Assembly: GCF_041260155.1 (NCBI RefSeq)
Contig: NC_091939.1
Location: 43,241,698 to 43,305,697, forward strand
Direction: 5' to 3'
DNA: 64,000 nucleotides
From: Ptychodera flava
Lineage: Eukaryota > Hemichordata > Enteropneusta > Ptychoderidae
Shown here: positions 38,501 through 51,000 of the stretch, piece after piece
Layout of the letters: every line of letters starts with the position of its first letter
How positions within the stretch are numbered: the first letter of the stretch is position 1
The notes under the pieces: generated by a model
What the model was told of the DNA's origin: nothing
Seen by the model: only the letters and a program-made list of their open reading frames with translations
Databases searched by the model: none
Made by a program: the position numbers and the translations under genes

Positions 38501-39701
38501 CAACATCCGGACTATAACACTCTACTGAGCATTCAATTCCTGAACTGCTCTGTAAGTTCTTCCCACCAATGGCAAATATTTTTGTCCGACATGACGCACA
38601 TTTTGTGTCCTGCACGTTTCACCGACATGGGCTGTTTCTCTTCCCACATTTCCAATTTGGGATCATAACAGTACATAGCCTCTGAGAACTCACGGCAGAA
38701 ATTTGAGCTGAGGGCAGTCATTAGTATTGCTGTATCATCTTCAACGTTGGTCAAGTCAAAAAAGAACACCCACCACTGATGTAGAGCTTTTCACCATGAA
38801 TGACACTTGCATGTAACATTGTTGGGGTCATCAGCTGTGCCATGTACGCCCACTTGTTGTTATTGGGGTTGTAGCTTTCTGCTGTAACACTGGCGACAAT
38901 GAGTTGCGGTTTGGAATTAATCTCAGAAATTTCAATGGAAGCCACGTCACGTGTTGGGCTTGAGTGGTTGAGTCCACCAACAGCGTACAGTTTGTTATTG
39001 AGAGCATTCAGAGTGAAAAAGGCTCGCTTTTCAAGCATTGGTGAGGCCATGATCCACTTACAGCTGTTTACGTCGTACCTGTGAATTCGACGTGAAATCT
39101 GCTGGTTGACAGGGTGATGTACATCATGGTTGCTTCCGCCAGTTACATATAAGAAACCATTGAGAGCAGTAACACTATGGGCATACACAAACTCTGGGAG
39201 GGAAGTCAGTTCAGTCCATTGTTGTTGACTTGGTTCAAGATACATGGCATTCTTCACTCGTAGCTGCATCATCCCATTCTGCTGTTGCACACCCCCCGTA
39301 GCAACCAACACTTCCTGACTGCTTTCATGTAGCGGCCTGCACTGAGACACAAGTGGCTGGCGATGGGGCGCTGCATGATAGTTCAGTGTCTGCAGAATCT
39401 GAGCAAAGCAGTCTGCATCTGATACTAGCCAGCTATGTGGTTGTATGCATCTAACAAAGTCAATTGCACTGATCTGATTCAGCTCTATGTAATGGAGAAG
39501 CTTTCCAGCATACTGCATCCGCTCTTTGTCACATTCAACCCATTGTATAAGAATGTTGAGCAGGTCAAAATTGGCTGAAAACCTGTGTGTGTCACTACTC
39601 TGTAAGTAATGACTCAGTTCTTCTGGTGATGCATCTTCTACATGCAGAAGAGACAATGTTTGACAAAGCAATGTCTCTTCCGAAGACGCTCCAACATCCA
39701 T
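26519..39701 (-). CDS. Permuted double Kelch protein: BACK-Kelch / BTB-BACK-Kelch / BTB (copy with frame breaks)
   Basis: Coding exons on the minus strand are 39701-38229, 29649-27775, 27529-27260 and 26814-26519. All three introns are phase 1, giving about 1,304 residues if the breaks are bridged. Exon 1 has a BACK-like segment (LLNILIQWVECDKERMQYAG) and a Kelch propeller with GG doublets. Exon 2 is a full KLHL unit: BTB (DLSDIILVAEDKKFYTHKAV, KAMFTGGMKES), BACK, and six Kelch blades (YRYDPRFERW, LYAIGGRN). Exons 3-4 encode one more BTB (EYDLLCDMTLTIGGCQFPV; IQLEGMSATELRRLLDVLYS) ending in TAA. BTB-BACK-Kelch proteins are normally CUL3 ligase adaptors, with Kelch binding substrate. ATG 39701 is taken as the start because in-frame stops lie just upstream in the same exon (acceptor at 39728-39730). 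Exon 1 has three single-base frame breaks (near 38758, 38585 and 38402). The intron 3 donor is gttgca, a poor match to consensus. Confidence 0.85.
29783..29973. mobile_element. Miniature inverted-repeat element in Kelch gene intron 1
   Basis: The ends pair as TAAAGGTATACTGTCACCTGT (left) and its near-complement ACAGGTGACTGTATACCTTTA (right). The element is about 190 bp with a TA at each edge. It contains gaccaatcacggattttaag and a gccgc stretch but no reading frame. The TA flanks would fit a Tc1/mariner-type target site. It lies just upstream of exon 2 of the minus-strand gene, inside the 8.6-kb intron. Confidence 0.75.
29974..38228 (-). other. Remainder of the 8.6-kb intron 1 of the minus-strand Kelch gene
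   Basis: The stretch between exons 1 and 2 has only short, unsupported reading frames. I saw no tandem repeat or complete element apart from the miniature element at its downstream end (29783-29973). Confidence 0.5.
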
Positions 39702-40040
39702 GCCCTTTACTTTTTATTTTCAACAATCTGTTGGGTGAGAGAAAATAATTTTAGGAATATCGTTTCGATGTGACTGTCTTGGTCAATCAATTACAAACAG
39801 CAAGGCATAATGTAGTATTGTCATGTTGATGTAACATAGCATAGACTGTTGTCAAGAAGGCTAGTACAATACACAATGTTCTATAAAAGTAATTGATGGG
39901 AAACTTAAACTATCAGCTGAAACTTGAAAATTAACCCATGCCATGGCAAATTAGTCTTCATTCTCTAAGGGGGCCAAAAGAGAAAAGCAACTCAAAGGTA
40001 AATAAGACTCAAAGGTAAATACATTATACAATCATCACAA

Positions 40041-40365
40041 ACAATACTTTTTAAGGTAGAATGTGCCTCATGGATAGCTGTTTGGACTCAAATTTTACTA
40101 CACTTTTCTGATCTATCACTTCTGTTTGCTTATTTTGAAGCCATTTGAGTTCATACACTTCACCTATTTTTGTGAAAATCAAAATTTATTTTTTTCCACT
40201 TCATTCACACAGGGGTAGCGGCCATTTTGAATTTCAAATATAAGTACATTTAAGACTATTTGTTTCCCTGGTACCAAAACTTGTGACCCCTGATTTTTAT
40301 TATAGATTTAGAATAAGAATGTTTGAAAGTTTCTTTCACTAAAGTTTAATCAAAAGTTTAAGCTT
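40041..40365 (+). repeat. Dispersed repeat, copy 1
   Basis: Starting at taaggtagaatgtgcctcatgg, it contains gcggccattttgaattt, ttccctggtacc, tgtgacccctgattttta and aaagtttaatcaaaagttt. The same order of blocks is found in reverse complement at 55316-55500. It is a dispersed repeat without a recognised class. Confidence 0.6.
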
Positions 40366-40428
40366 TTAACTTTTGTGGTAAACACTGCCCAAGATCAATA
40401 GGGAAAACTGCGCCTCACAAGGGTACAT

Positions 40429-40459
40429 CATGGAGGTAGCACACGATGCTACCTCCATG
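40429..40459. repeat. Perfect short palindrome with 13-bp arms
   Basis: catggaggtagca at 40429-40441 pairs perfectly with tgctacctccatg at 40447-40459 around a five-base loop. The arm sequence matches the end motif of the element at 10955-11885. Confidence 0.85.
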
Positions 40460-41129
40460 GCTATACCAACATGCATTTCAAGTCTGTTTTGAAAGATAGC
40501 AGCAGTTGGTTTTGCCATGCTTACAAGAAATACAAAGCTAGGTAAGGTAGCTAACATATAAATTATACACCATTTTATCTGGAGTGAACAAAATTCAAAC
40601 ATCCTCCACTATCAGCATCACATCTCTATAAACATAAAAGTGTAGCGTTAAATGATTTAAATAAACAAATTACAAAAACTGAATACTTAATAAGGAATAT
40701 ATATTGCCCCAAAACGCACTTGGGGAATATACTTACTGCAAAAATCACAAACCTAGATAAATACCATTCATGCACCATTCTATTTGCCTGCTGGCTTCAT
40801 GGATTGATAAACCATTATCACTGTTAATAATTATTATCACTATTTATTATCATTGTTGTCACTGTTGTTGTTGTTATGATTATTATTGTTATTATTACAT
40901 ATGTCGTTGTTGTCGTTGTTGTTCATAAATAGTATTCACTATCAAAAGTCCATAAACAATTGGCATTTGTTTTGTCATGCATGGCCCAGGGCCAGGGCTA
41001 CTGCGGAAGGTATGGTGACCTACTTTTAAGTTTCAAACTGGCTTCAGAAATCATTGTACCTTCACTATAAGATGATTGAGTACATCCGAATGGCAATGAA
41101 TGCATCTGAATATGTGTCGTAATATCTAC

Positions 41130-41210
41130 CTTGGTTGTCTCGTTTCTAAATAAGACACGCCCTTCTGGTGACTTTGAAGAACTTGTCAGGCCAACATATG
41201 GAGTTGGCAT
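41130..41210 (-). CDS. Candidate upstream coding exon, unassigned
   Basis: On the minus strand, ATG at 41210 opens 27 codons (MPTPYVGLTSSSKSPEGRV and on) up to a CCAAG/gtagat donor-like site at 41130. The composition looks protein-coding and the position would suit a first exon of the minus-strand Kelch gene. However, joining it directly to the exon that starts at 39727 runs into a TAA after six codons. It is therefore an upstream open frame, an exon of another transcript, or chance. Confidence 0.25.
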
Positions 41211-42415
41211 GGTTGTTCGCCTTGCCTGCACTCAGTGGAGTTGGTGAAAGTGTTTACATCATTTGCCATTAAGGGGAACCACGCTTAAGTATATACATAT
41301 TAAGCATTCGTCGTGTTCCCAATATCGAGTGTTTGCTTAAATTCTTGAATTACAAGGTGAAGGTAGCCGTCATGGCCGGATCCATAACCCACCGACCATA
41401 ACTTATCTGTTACGATGAAAACAACAAACAACAGCCACGACAATTCGTGTTCACACGCGATTCCCCACCCTTCCGCTCATTTATGTGCACAATCAACTCT
41501 GGGAATGAAATTGAAGAATACAATAACAGCTGTGGGAAGAGCACAAAATACAACAACTTCTTAAACCTCACCTGTCTAGATTTATCAACCTGCGACTGTA
41601 CTTATTCAAGCGAAACAGACGACTTTGCTATCACTTGTGTCCTGGTCCGTACCGTACAGCTATTGCAGATGAGCAGTTATCACCAATAAACTGTACCACG
41701 TAGGTTGTTAAGTATGAGCAAGGTCATCTGCAGGCAATGTTCTCATACTCATAATACAAACTCTATATATCTGACCCGTGCCACGATTTTGACCAAATAT
41801 GCCTCAATAATTATCACGTTTTGAATTTTAGAGGAAAAACTGAGGTCGCATCCCATTGATTTTTCCAAAGTCAAGATACTTAGGCGACTACAGAGCCATA
41901 GACAATTTGCACATACACACTCTTTTTTGATTATGCTAACGGGCCTTATACAGTCTCGAAACCAGTTTGTGGCGGATTTGAAGTTGCGGGTAGTGCGTGA
42001 TCACAAAGCCCGAAATTAAATCGGCACTTAAATAACGTCCAATAGTAAATAATCTAATTTTTAAAGAGTGTTTTGAAATGGACTGGTTTTGTTCTGTTTT
42101 AAAGTAGCATTGTCGACGGTGGCGAGAAGAGAAACTTTGTCTCAGGTGTAGAGATCTATTCCTCTGCAGCACACCCCCGTATAGAATATGGACACTTCCC
42201 CGTCGACGCGTCATGCAAACCGGAAGTAAACAGAGCCATGTCAATAAAGTTCCGTGAACTACGACACTGCAAACAGTTTGTCATCGTCTCTGCACTGAGA
42301 ACAAACACATTACGTACGCCTTCTTGCCGAAGAGCATGATGATCGAGGTTAGCGGATGTTTTAATTATGTGATCAGGGTGTAGAACGCCGTTCTCCGGAG
42401 AGTTTTTGGAAGTAG

Positions 42416-42644
42416 GGTAGGCACTAGCTGCGAATCCGTAGCCTCTGCCACTCGGGTAGGTTGGTCATTGGAGTGGTAGGCAGGTAGGCACTAGATGCAG
42501 TACAGTAGCTTGTGGTGCTAAAGGTTTTGCGTGGGTACTGGTATTTGGGTCGGACGGCAAAACCAAAATCTGGTTCTGGTTTTGCCGTCCGACCCAAATA
42601 CCCAGGCAAAATCTCGAGCTACTGTACTACAGCTAGGTAGGCAC
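42416..42644. repeat. Palindrome with 24-bp perfect arms, nested in wider inverted and direct repeats
   Basis: tatttgggtcggacggcaaa at 42542 starts a 24-bp arm that is perfectly complementary to 42577-42600, with an 11-base centre. Outer arms continue with gtacagtagct (42500) against agctactgtac (42618). The flanks carry direct copies of gtaggcac(tag) at about 42417, 42484 and 42635. Confidence 0.85.
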
Positions 42645-42727
42645 ATGCTTTTTAACTTGGAGGAGAAGCTCAATAACTAACTGAACATCTTGATCGGGAC
42701 TTAGAGATGTGCTAGCATAGTTGTTTA

Positions 42728-42824
42728 CACGGCGAAGGTCCCTCAGTGTAACCATAGAGGTACAAGCGAGACCCTTTCTGTACCTCCATGGTGTCTGTAA
42801 CACAGAAACAGGCCCTTCGCCGTG
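42728..42824. repeat. Imperfect inverted repeat
   Basis: cacggcgaaggtcc at 42728 pairs with ggcccttcgccgtg ending at 42824, with one mismatch. Inner arms pair accatagaggtaca with tgtacctccatggt. It lies between two better palindromes in the same cluster. Confidence 0.75.
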
Positions 42825-42839
42825 CAGGCTACACGTAAG

Positions 42840-42915
42840 CACAGGCACCACCGTAGTTGATAACGCTTCCCTTTTTACTACACCAAAAGCGCTCTCAACT
42901 ACGGTGGTGCCTGTG
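42840..42915. repeat. Palindrome with 21-bp perfect arms
   Basis: cacaggcaccaccgtagttg at 42840 starts a 21-bp arm perfectly complementary to 42895-42915. Partial pairing continues inward (aacgctt with aaagcg). The loop is about 20 bases. Confidence 0.88.
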
Positions 42916-43120
42916 CACGTAAACGCAAGCCCTGACAAGTACTAGAAATAGTCGACGATTCTATGGCACAAGCGACTGTGTGTGCGACCTTCATGTTTTC
43001 CTTCTACCTCCATGCTACCCCTGACCGGGGAAAGTATCAAGTGCGACCAACTTTTCAAGCAACACTACCACTAGCTGAATACTAGTATCTTTGCCATACC
43101 ATGGCCAGAGGTAGCTCTAC

Positions 43121-43200
43121 ATGGCAGGGCTGTGTGTTACCGGCATTATATGGCCTCCAGTGGGAGACTGTATAACGCCGGTAACACACAGCCCTGCCAT
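43121..43200. repeat. Palindrome with 24-bp perfect arms
   Basis: atggcagggctgtgtgttac at 43121 starts a 24-bp arm that returns in perfect complement at 43177-43200. The motif ctgtgtgttaccggcattat, followed by atggcctcc, also occurs in the MORN3 intron foldback (17479-18052). Confidence 0.88.
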
Positions 43201-43230
43201 GCAGAGTGAGGCTTTAGGTATCTACCTCCT

Positions 43231-43277
43231 TGCATTACTATGGAGCTACCAATATTGGTAGCTCCATAGCAATACAA
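43231..43277. repeat. Spacer-free 32-bp perfect palindrome
   Basis: ctatggagctaccaat (43238-43253) is followed immediately by its exact complement (43254-43269). Imperfect pairing reaches 43231-43277. Confidence 0.9.
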
Positions 43278-43909
43278 AGTGGACGACGTTGATTTCGCTT
43301 TCACTCGGACAAAGTCTAGTACCATGCACTCTGTTGCCACTTTAATATGAAAATTCAATCATGGTGGAGAACAATCAACTTATCTATGATGTCATGGTGA
43401 CACGACATGGTAACGAATTGTAACTATATTACTGCCTGCTGACACGTGCACATTCAATCACTACAACAAATTTACAAAGGTAGTTGTAGGGTTTGCATAA
43501 TCCTCAGAAAAAATGATTTGTGAAATCCACAGTGAGACTGGCACTATAGCACCTTCCAATCCTACCGGTAATGAACGGCAAATTCAGTAGATTTTCAATC
43601 AGATTCTAACTTACACAGCACCCAGTCACCTAACAAAGACATCACAATCAAAACCGCTCAGCCAAATCCCCACCCTTAGAAAAAGAGTGGTTCAATAACA
43701 GAGCTATTAGTTGTTACAATTATTCTGACTGTGACCCCCCCACACGCGTTAGAGTTCATGAAGCATTCACACTCACCTACTCGCTATCACACATCATACA
43801 CAAACATTATCAGAGCACAGTCCCTCTATCTGAGGGACCATGATCAGAGAGCAATAAATACATCACTTTGTGAAAGACAGCCTTGGGGAAATTTCTGTCC
43901 AACAATCCA

Positions 43910-44000
43910 GGGTAGAAAATACAGTAGAATTTCGGAATTTTGATCAGATTCGAACTCACAACAAACAGCACCCAGTGATGACAAATGTTTACCTGAGTTA
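43910..44000 (-). repeat. Possible tRNA-derived SINE fragments
   Basis: The stretch with gatcagattcgaactcac and cagcacccagt resembles 43578-43625 (atcagattctaacttacacag, then cacccagt). Read on the minus strand, gagttcgaatc resembles a polymerase III B box. The two pieces look like related repeat copies, but no complete SINE can be delimited. Confidence 0.3.
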
Positions 44001-45077
44001 CATCAAAGTAACCATACAGCATAGAAGGGGATGACTGAAGATTAGTAGACACACCTTTGGTTGCCAACTGAAAGGTTTTTCTAAGGGTGCTCTGATGAGT
44101 AATGATAGTATGAGTATACTGTATGGTACTAACAATTTAAACAAAATTTCTTTGTATCCACTAATCTTCAGTTTTGCCCACAGGAGAAATACTACTCAGC
44201 AGTAATAACTGTAGTCTTTGAGGTCTAGTCTGCTTGTAAGATGCCTGATCTGCTGGTCTTTTTGCACAGTGCTTATGGGCACCAGCCTGTAATATACCAT
44301 ATACGACTCCATGTAAGAATTTTCTCTGTCCCAGGTGGCCATTACATTGTAGATGGGTGACTTATTGGTAAGAGCCCTTTCGATTTATTGTCATGGGCTT
44401 AATTAATAGCAAATATTGAAAAGCAAGAGACAGGTTTCCTCTTGTTTCTTCTTAATTAATAACAGTACTTAATATACGGTAATTCCACATACAATGTACA
44501 TCCTTCTGTTCCCAGTATTCAGCCTTGCAATATAGCCTTACACTTGTATACACGGATTACACTGCTGAATTTTATTGGCCTAGTCTTTAGAATGGCATGG
44601 CACCCATGCAGGTATTGTTATAAACACAATAATACTTCAGATGAAAAGAAATTATGCCATGAGGTGATTTTGGTCCCGCTAAATTTCAACTACCGATATA
44701 AATGCAAATCAATGCAGAAACTCTGTGTGCACAGCCATAGGTTGAGTTCGTTATCCCCCAATGGTTCTTCTAGTCTAACACAATAAAAGTTCATGCAATT
44801 TATTCTACTTGTGTTGGCAAAATACTGTAAATAAAATGGATATTCTTTTAGGCTCATCACATATATCATCAATTGAAGCTGACATATTTCTTATTTCATA
44901 AGGGCCATTTTTACAATAGTGTGTTAGATGCTCTTGTTCAGGTGTATATATTGTTAAAGCAATGGACAACAACACAGTATCACAAAAACTCTCCAAATAT
45001 CCTAACACCCTATGGTAAGAATCCATGTTTACAGTTGATGTAAAAGTTGACATACTGTAACTTTTGTTTTCAGAAAA

Positions 45078-48000
45078 ATGGATGAAGACAAGGCTCAAGA
45101 AAAGTTGGCTGAAATCTTGGCAAACAATGATCAGCACTCTAATGACAAACATGGCAGCTGTGGGGAAGCACATGACGGAATGTCTCCAGACATTGCAAAC
45201 CTAAAAAGAATATTTCAAAGCTTTGGTTTAACAGAAGAAAAGGAATTATATGCAGTTGTAGAGTGGTTGAAAACATCAGAGGAAACAGATACTCAGAATG
45301 AACAGTTAGCAATTCACAATTGCTTGAATCAACTTGACTTCACCCAAACTCAAGTGGATGATATTATAGTCCTTGCTCAGTGTAGAAAACTTGTCAATCA
45401 TTTTCCCCAGTTGTTGGATGCTCTGAATTATCACATGTTGCCATGGCGACATGCTGTAGCAACCACAAACAAAGTTAAAAGCAGTGGAGAAGAAGATGAT
45501 ATTATCTTAATCTATGGTGGATTTAGTACGTTGTATGAAGGAGGGACTAGAACACACAATGTGATCCGTAGTTTTAATGTGCAGACATCTACAATTTCTA
45601 CCCAGAGTGCAATTAAATCTCGCTGCGGCCACAGTTGCATTGTACTAAACGGTTTCCTCTTTATTGCCGGAGGTTGTACATTTGATATAGATTCCAAGAA
45701 TCAACCTGTTTCAAATGAAGTGTTCAGGTATGACATCCTTAGAAAACAATGGCAAGTGATATCTCCCATGTTGGAAGACAGAGCTTTCTTTTCTCTGGTT
45801 GCTGTAAATAACTGTTTGTATGCAATTGGTGGACTAACATCAACTTATAAAGATGAAAATAATCATATTTCCCGTCTTACAAGCTCGGTAGAGATTTATG
45901 ATCCATTGAACAACTCATGGTCATTAGGCATCAGTTTACCATTTGATCTGTGTTGTCATGCTGCAACTACCCTTGATAACAGGATCTATGTCATGGGTGG
46001 TGTCCAGAATTCATTTACCTTGCCCACACAACGACTCTCAGATATTTCAAGGGGGATGTACCTACAGGGATGCACTACAAATCTATGCCTTGAAGTAACA
46101 TCAGGAGTAAGCTGGGAGGGTAGATCACCTCTCCCAGTTGGTCGTGCCGGGCATGGGATTTGCCATCTGCCTGGAAATCAAATAGTTCTTGTTGGAGGAT
46201 TAGGTCTAACTGAAAGAAATATGGAGCGTTATGATCCATATCATGATACCTGGGATATGTTGGCTGATTCTGCTTTCCCAACCAAAATTGAATGGCTGTC
46301 AGTGACGTCTGTTAGCAACACCATTTATATCATCGGTGGTGGGGACACTCCACCAGCACCAGGTTGTTTGACCCCAAAGTTTGGTCACTTATTTACATAT
46401 CAATGTGGTGTCAAGTCAGAACCATGGAATATGCAACTCACGTCTTGGGAACAGCGTTTCCTACCAGGAAGCCAACTTTGTGCCAGTAAACTTCCAAAAG
46501 ACTTACCAGATGTGAAGGCTAGCCAAAAACAACTCAATGGTAAGTATTACCAAAAATACCAGCAAACTATATATATATTGTTTTTATTCTTTCCAGAAGG
46601 TGCTTGGAATTTTTTAATCTTTAGATACTGGTACATCTGCATACATTGAAGAAAGTAAATTTGCTGAAAATTTCATTTATTTCTTAAAAGTGAAAAAAAA
46701 TTATTGTAAAATTGATTAGCTTTTCATACATACCTTGATTTATAATATTTACAAATTCTACAAGTATTAAAGTGTAGAGTAGGGAGGGTAACTTTTCATA
46801 ACTATAATGTGCTATACAATTTTATGGTCTAAAATTGGGTCTAACATTTCTAGCTGCACTCATTCACTTTGTGTTTTTCACAGAAATATTGCACTGTGAT
46901 AAGAACAAGGGGAACATAAAGTGTGCATGTTTGTTAATTTGTTGAAATTAAATGTATCCTCGTGGTTCTTCTCATCCTACAGTTTGTCCTGTGATGATAA
47001 TGGGTAGTGTTTGTGTATGCATGCATATTACATGCAAATATATGGAAATAAGGACATTCGTCTAAAATCAGGTCTACTGTAGGTATACTGTCTTTGGCTG
47101 TCAATTCATACTACCGGGTTCATTGTGTGTTTAGCATCTCCCTACCTGGGATTGGGAATGTACCTAGTAGTTTATTCTGCTGCTCTCCAGCTAAATGCCA
47201 TGCAGGAGTTGTTTATAGTAAAGGGAGGCAGTCGTTGGAACTGCATGTGTGCGACTTTCTTGTTTACAAACAATGTACCGATATTTCATACATGATATCT
47301 AGATGCATCAAGTCAACATAACAGCAAATTTGAATTTTACAATATTTACTGTTGACAAATATGTTTTAACTTTTATCAATCGCCAACGTATGATAGATAC
47401 AGTGTTTATATCAGTCGTGGGGGTCCCAGGCAACCTTTGAGCAGAGTTCCAATGACTGTCTCCCTTTAAGTTGTCCAGTTGTCCAAAGGTCCAACACTAT
47501 GCATCCATTTTGCTTGGCTTGACTTTGAAACTGAAATTCAGCTAGTTTTGCAAACATTGCAGATTTGTTTGTCCAAAGTAAACCACATATCAAATTAGTC
47601 AGTAGGATCAGTTGATTTAGGTAGATAGGATAGCCAGGATGGATTTATTAATCCAGAATTATACACCTAGGAAAAAATGGCTGACAAACACTAACATTTA
47701 CTGGCCTTCATGTGTCGACACACACTTTGCATAATAACCAGGTTTATCATAGCATATCATTATGAAACTAGATTTCGTAGATTTAAAAAATAACTTACAG
47801 CCTTTGATTAAAAGCTGCAGGAGACACATGAGAATACATGAAAATACAAACTCCTTTCATAGACAATGAGTCTTATACATAGTTTATCTTTTGAATGTAT
47901 CTTCATTCTTTCAGGTTTTCTTGGTCCACTTAGATGCATTAAGAATCAAGAGCCTCCGCAATGCCGTTTAGAATTTCGTGAATATGAGACTGAGTCGGAT

Positions 48001-51000
48001 GCCAACAAAACAGAAGACCGACAATCCATAACAGTTGAAGCTATACAGAAGGAATTGGCCGTTGACACTCTGGAAAAAATTGGCAAATATTGTGAGTCCT
48101 GTTTCACTGATGTCGTCCTTATTGCTGATGGTATCTCCTTTTCAAGCAGCAAAGCTCTGCTGTCTGCGTGCAGTGACTACTTCAAGGCCATGTTCACTGG
48201 GGGACTGAGAGAAAGTACCTTTCACCAACAGAAAGTTGAACTTGTTGACATTACAGCCGATGCCCTCACATGTATTTTGCACTATGTGTACACTGGGACC
48301 CTCATATTAACCCATGAGAATGTCATCAGCGTCCTTGATGCTGCAAGTCACTTCCAGATGCTTTGTGTTCAGAAATTATGCATCAGGTACCTACAGGAAT
48401 TTACTAGTGTTGAAACCTTTGCGGAGAGTTTCAACATTGCAATGGTGTACAGCCTACAAAGAGAACTATTACAGAATTCCAAAATTATGGATATGTTTAT
48501 GTCCCTGGCAAAAGATCAGAGTAGCAGCTTGGTAGATATTTCATATGAAGGGTTGACATGTATACTGACACAGCCCAGAATGGCCTTCTACAGTCCTGAA
48601 GATGTGTTCAAGATCATCGTTGAATGGATCAGGCAAGATGAGAATCATGTAAACAAAGCAGAAGAACTGATGTCCTACGTCAAGTTAACTCACATGGAGA
48701 CTTCACGTCTGGTTGATGTGGTTCAACAAGTTCCCTACATGACTGAGAGGTCATCACTCAGATCCTTGATTGTGGATGCTTTGAAAAGTCACCACACAGC
48801 AATTGATCATCAGGAGACTAATGAAGGAAGTGAGGATGTTGTCATAGCGATAGAGGGACTGAACCTCAATCATCAAAGTCACATGTATTATCTAGATGGT
48901 GAAAATAATCAGTGGCAGAAGCTAAGCAGACTACCAGCCAATCAACTAGCTTTCAGTGTTGCAGTCTTCAATAATGTTCTATACTTGGCTGGTGGTGAGG
49001 TCCATCAATCCTTGGACGTTGATCGCAGTGGCACTTCCTTTGCCGTTGATACAGTGTACCGCTATGACCCACGAAACAACCAGTGGATGGTGATGGCGCC
49101 AATGCGAACCAAAAGAACAGATTTCTGTCTCCTGGCATGTAAAGGTTACCTGTATGCTGTGTGTGGGCGGAACACAAGCAGCAAGTATGGTATGAGAGAT
49201 GTTGAGAGGTATGACCCCAAGCTGAATGTCTGGGCTGCAAGTGAGCGACTTCTAGAGCCAATGTACGCAATGGGTGGTGCTGAATTTGATGGAAAGATAT
49301 ACATCAACGGCGGTCATGCAGGTTCCCTGTACTCCAGTTCAAACAAAGTCTACTGCTACAATCCAGACACAAAACAGTGGTTGCAGAAATCTTCATCAGT
49401 CATCCACAGATCGTGGCATAACATTGTGACCATGGGCAATTATCTGTATGCTCTTGGTGGATTACAGTCCGGCCGAAACAGAAACTTATGGAGGATGGAA
49501 CGATATGACCCCAAGGCAGACTCATGGATTGTTCTTGATCACATCAATCAGCAAATACAAAGTCCAATCGGATCAAATGGAACCATAGCTGGATACAAAT
49601 GCACCATTTTAAATGGGCAGCTATATGTCATATATGGACATTTTCTAAATGGTGATTACATCGTAGGTAGAGTTGTCTTTCGTTACGACATGCAGCAAAA
49701 CAAGTGGCAGAAGTGTCCTGACTTGGTTAATGAAGACTGTCAAGCTCTGTGTACATTGAAGGTATCCAAACACCTGATTCATGCAAATAGAGGTGAGTGG
49801 TTTCAGCCCTGTGTCGGCCTGGTAGTAGTGAGTAGTGTGGAAAAACAGGAAAAACCTACTCATGTGCAGTGCTTACAGTTAAATCCCCATGTAGTCATAA
49901 CGTTTCACGTATTGTCCATTATTTTGAGCAGTTTGTGTACATAGATTCTTGATCTCCATCCCATGTCAAAATGTTCATTCTTAAACATATCAACACAGCC
50001 ATAGTCACCAGTCAGTGATCTCCCCGGGATTTTCTGATAGAGTGGCGGCTAATTTGCATAATAATAAATGTAATTGTTATGGTAATGAGTTTCTATTGTT
50101 TACCAAAAATTATAGAGTGGCGGCCACCACTCTATAATAGCTCTGGGGAGAACACTGCCAGTGTTGTTGTCACCTGAAGTCCCAACTATTATTCATTTAT
50201 CAATGGTGACATTGTAAATTATACTCGATACCTCATGCTCAAACTCTGATGCTGTTTATTTTACCATACTTTTGGGAGCAAATGCATGTTTTTGTGAACA
50301 AAAATAAAGATATTATCAAAAGTAAGTTCTAATTTCCTTTTAATGGCATTCAGTAAGATTCAACAATTGCAAATGTAAAGTAGCTGTCTGCATGGTCCAA
50401 AATAGTGTACATGTAGCTATGATTACACTTATTGGTACTGGACTACTTGAGGAGATGTCAAGAAATTCCTTAATTTACTGAAAAAGTTAGAAATCTGAAA
50501 GTTTTACTGTGTTATATAGGATGCAAAATGTCTGTTCATCTGAGCTCCACATGCAGTAAATAATTCAATCTCAATGTCATTACAGCTGTAGGATAGGTAA
50601 AATGTGGGTTGTGTGAGTTAAGTGGTTTTTATCATGTTCATGGGGTACTACTGGTGTGCTTAGCAATATGCTGAATTTTCTGTGAGTGATTTTGAGTTAT
50701 TTCAATGTTTTCCCTAGGATTTTCTGGTAGAGTGGTGGCTAATTTGCGTAACAATAATCGTAATTGTTATGGTAATGAGTTTCTACTGTTTACCAATAAT
50801 TATAGAGTGGTGGCTACGGGGAGAGCACTATATTTTATAAATACTGCATAGCTGATTCGTGATATTTCTTCACCACAGAATGTGAGACCGAAATGCCAAT
50901 TGCTGGTGATGGTGATGGCCAACCATTCACTGATAGAAAACACTGCCTTCAGACTCTGCATGGACTCTATGCATTACAACAAGAAGAGCTGCTCTGTGAT

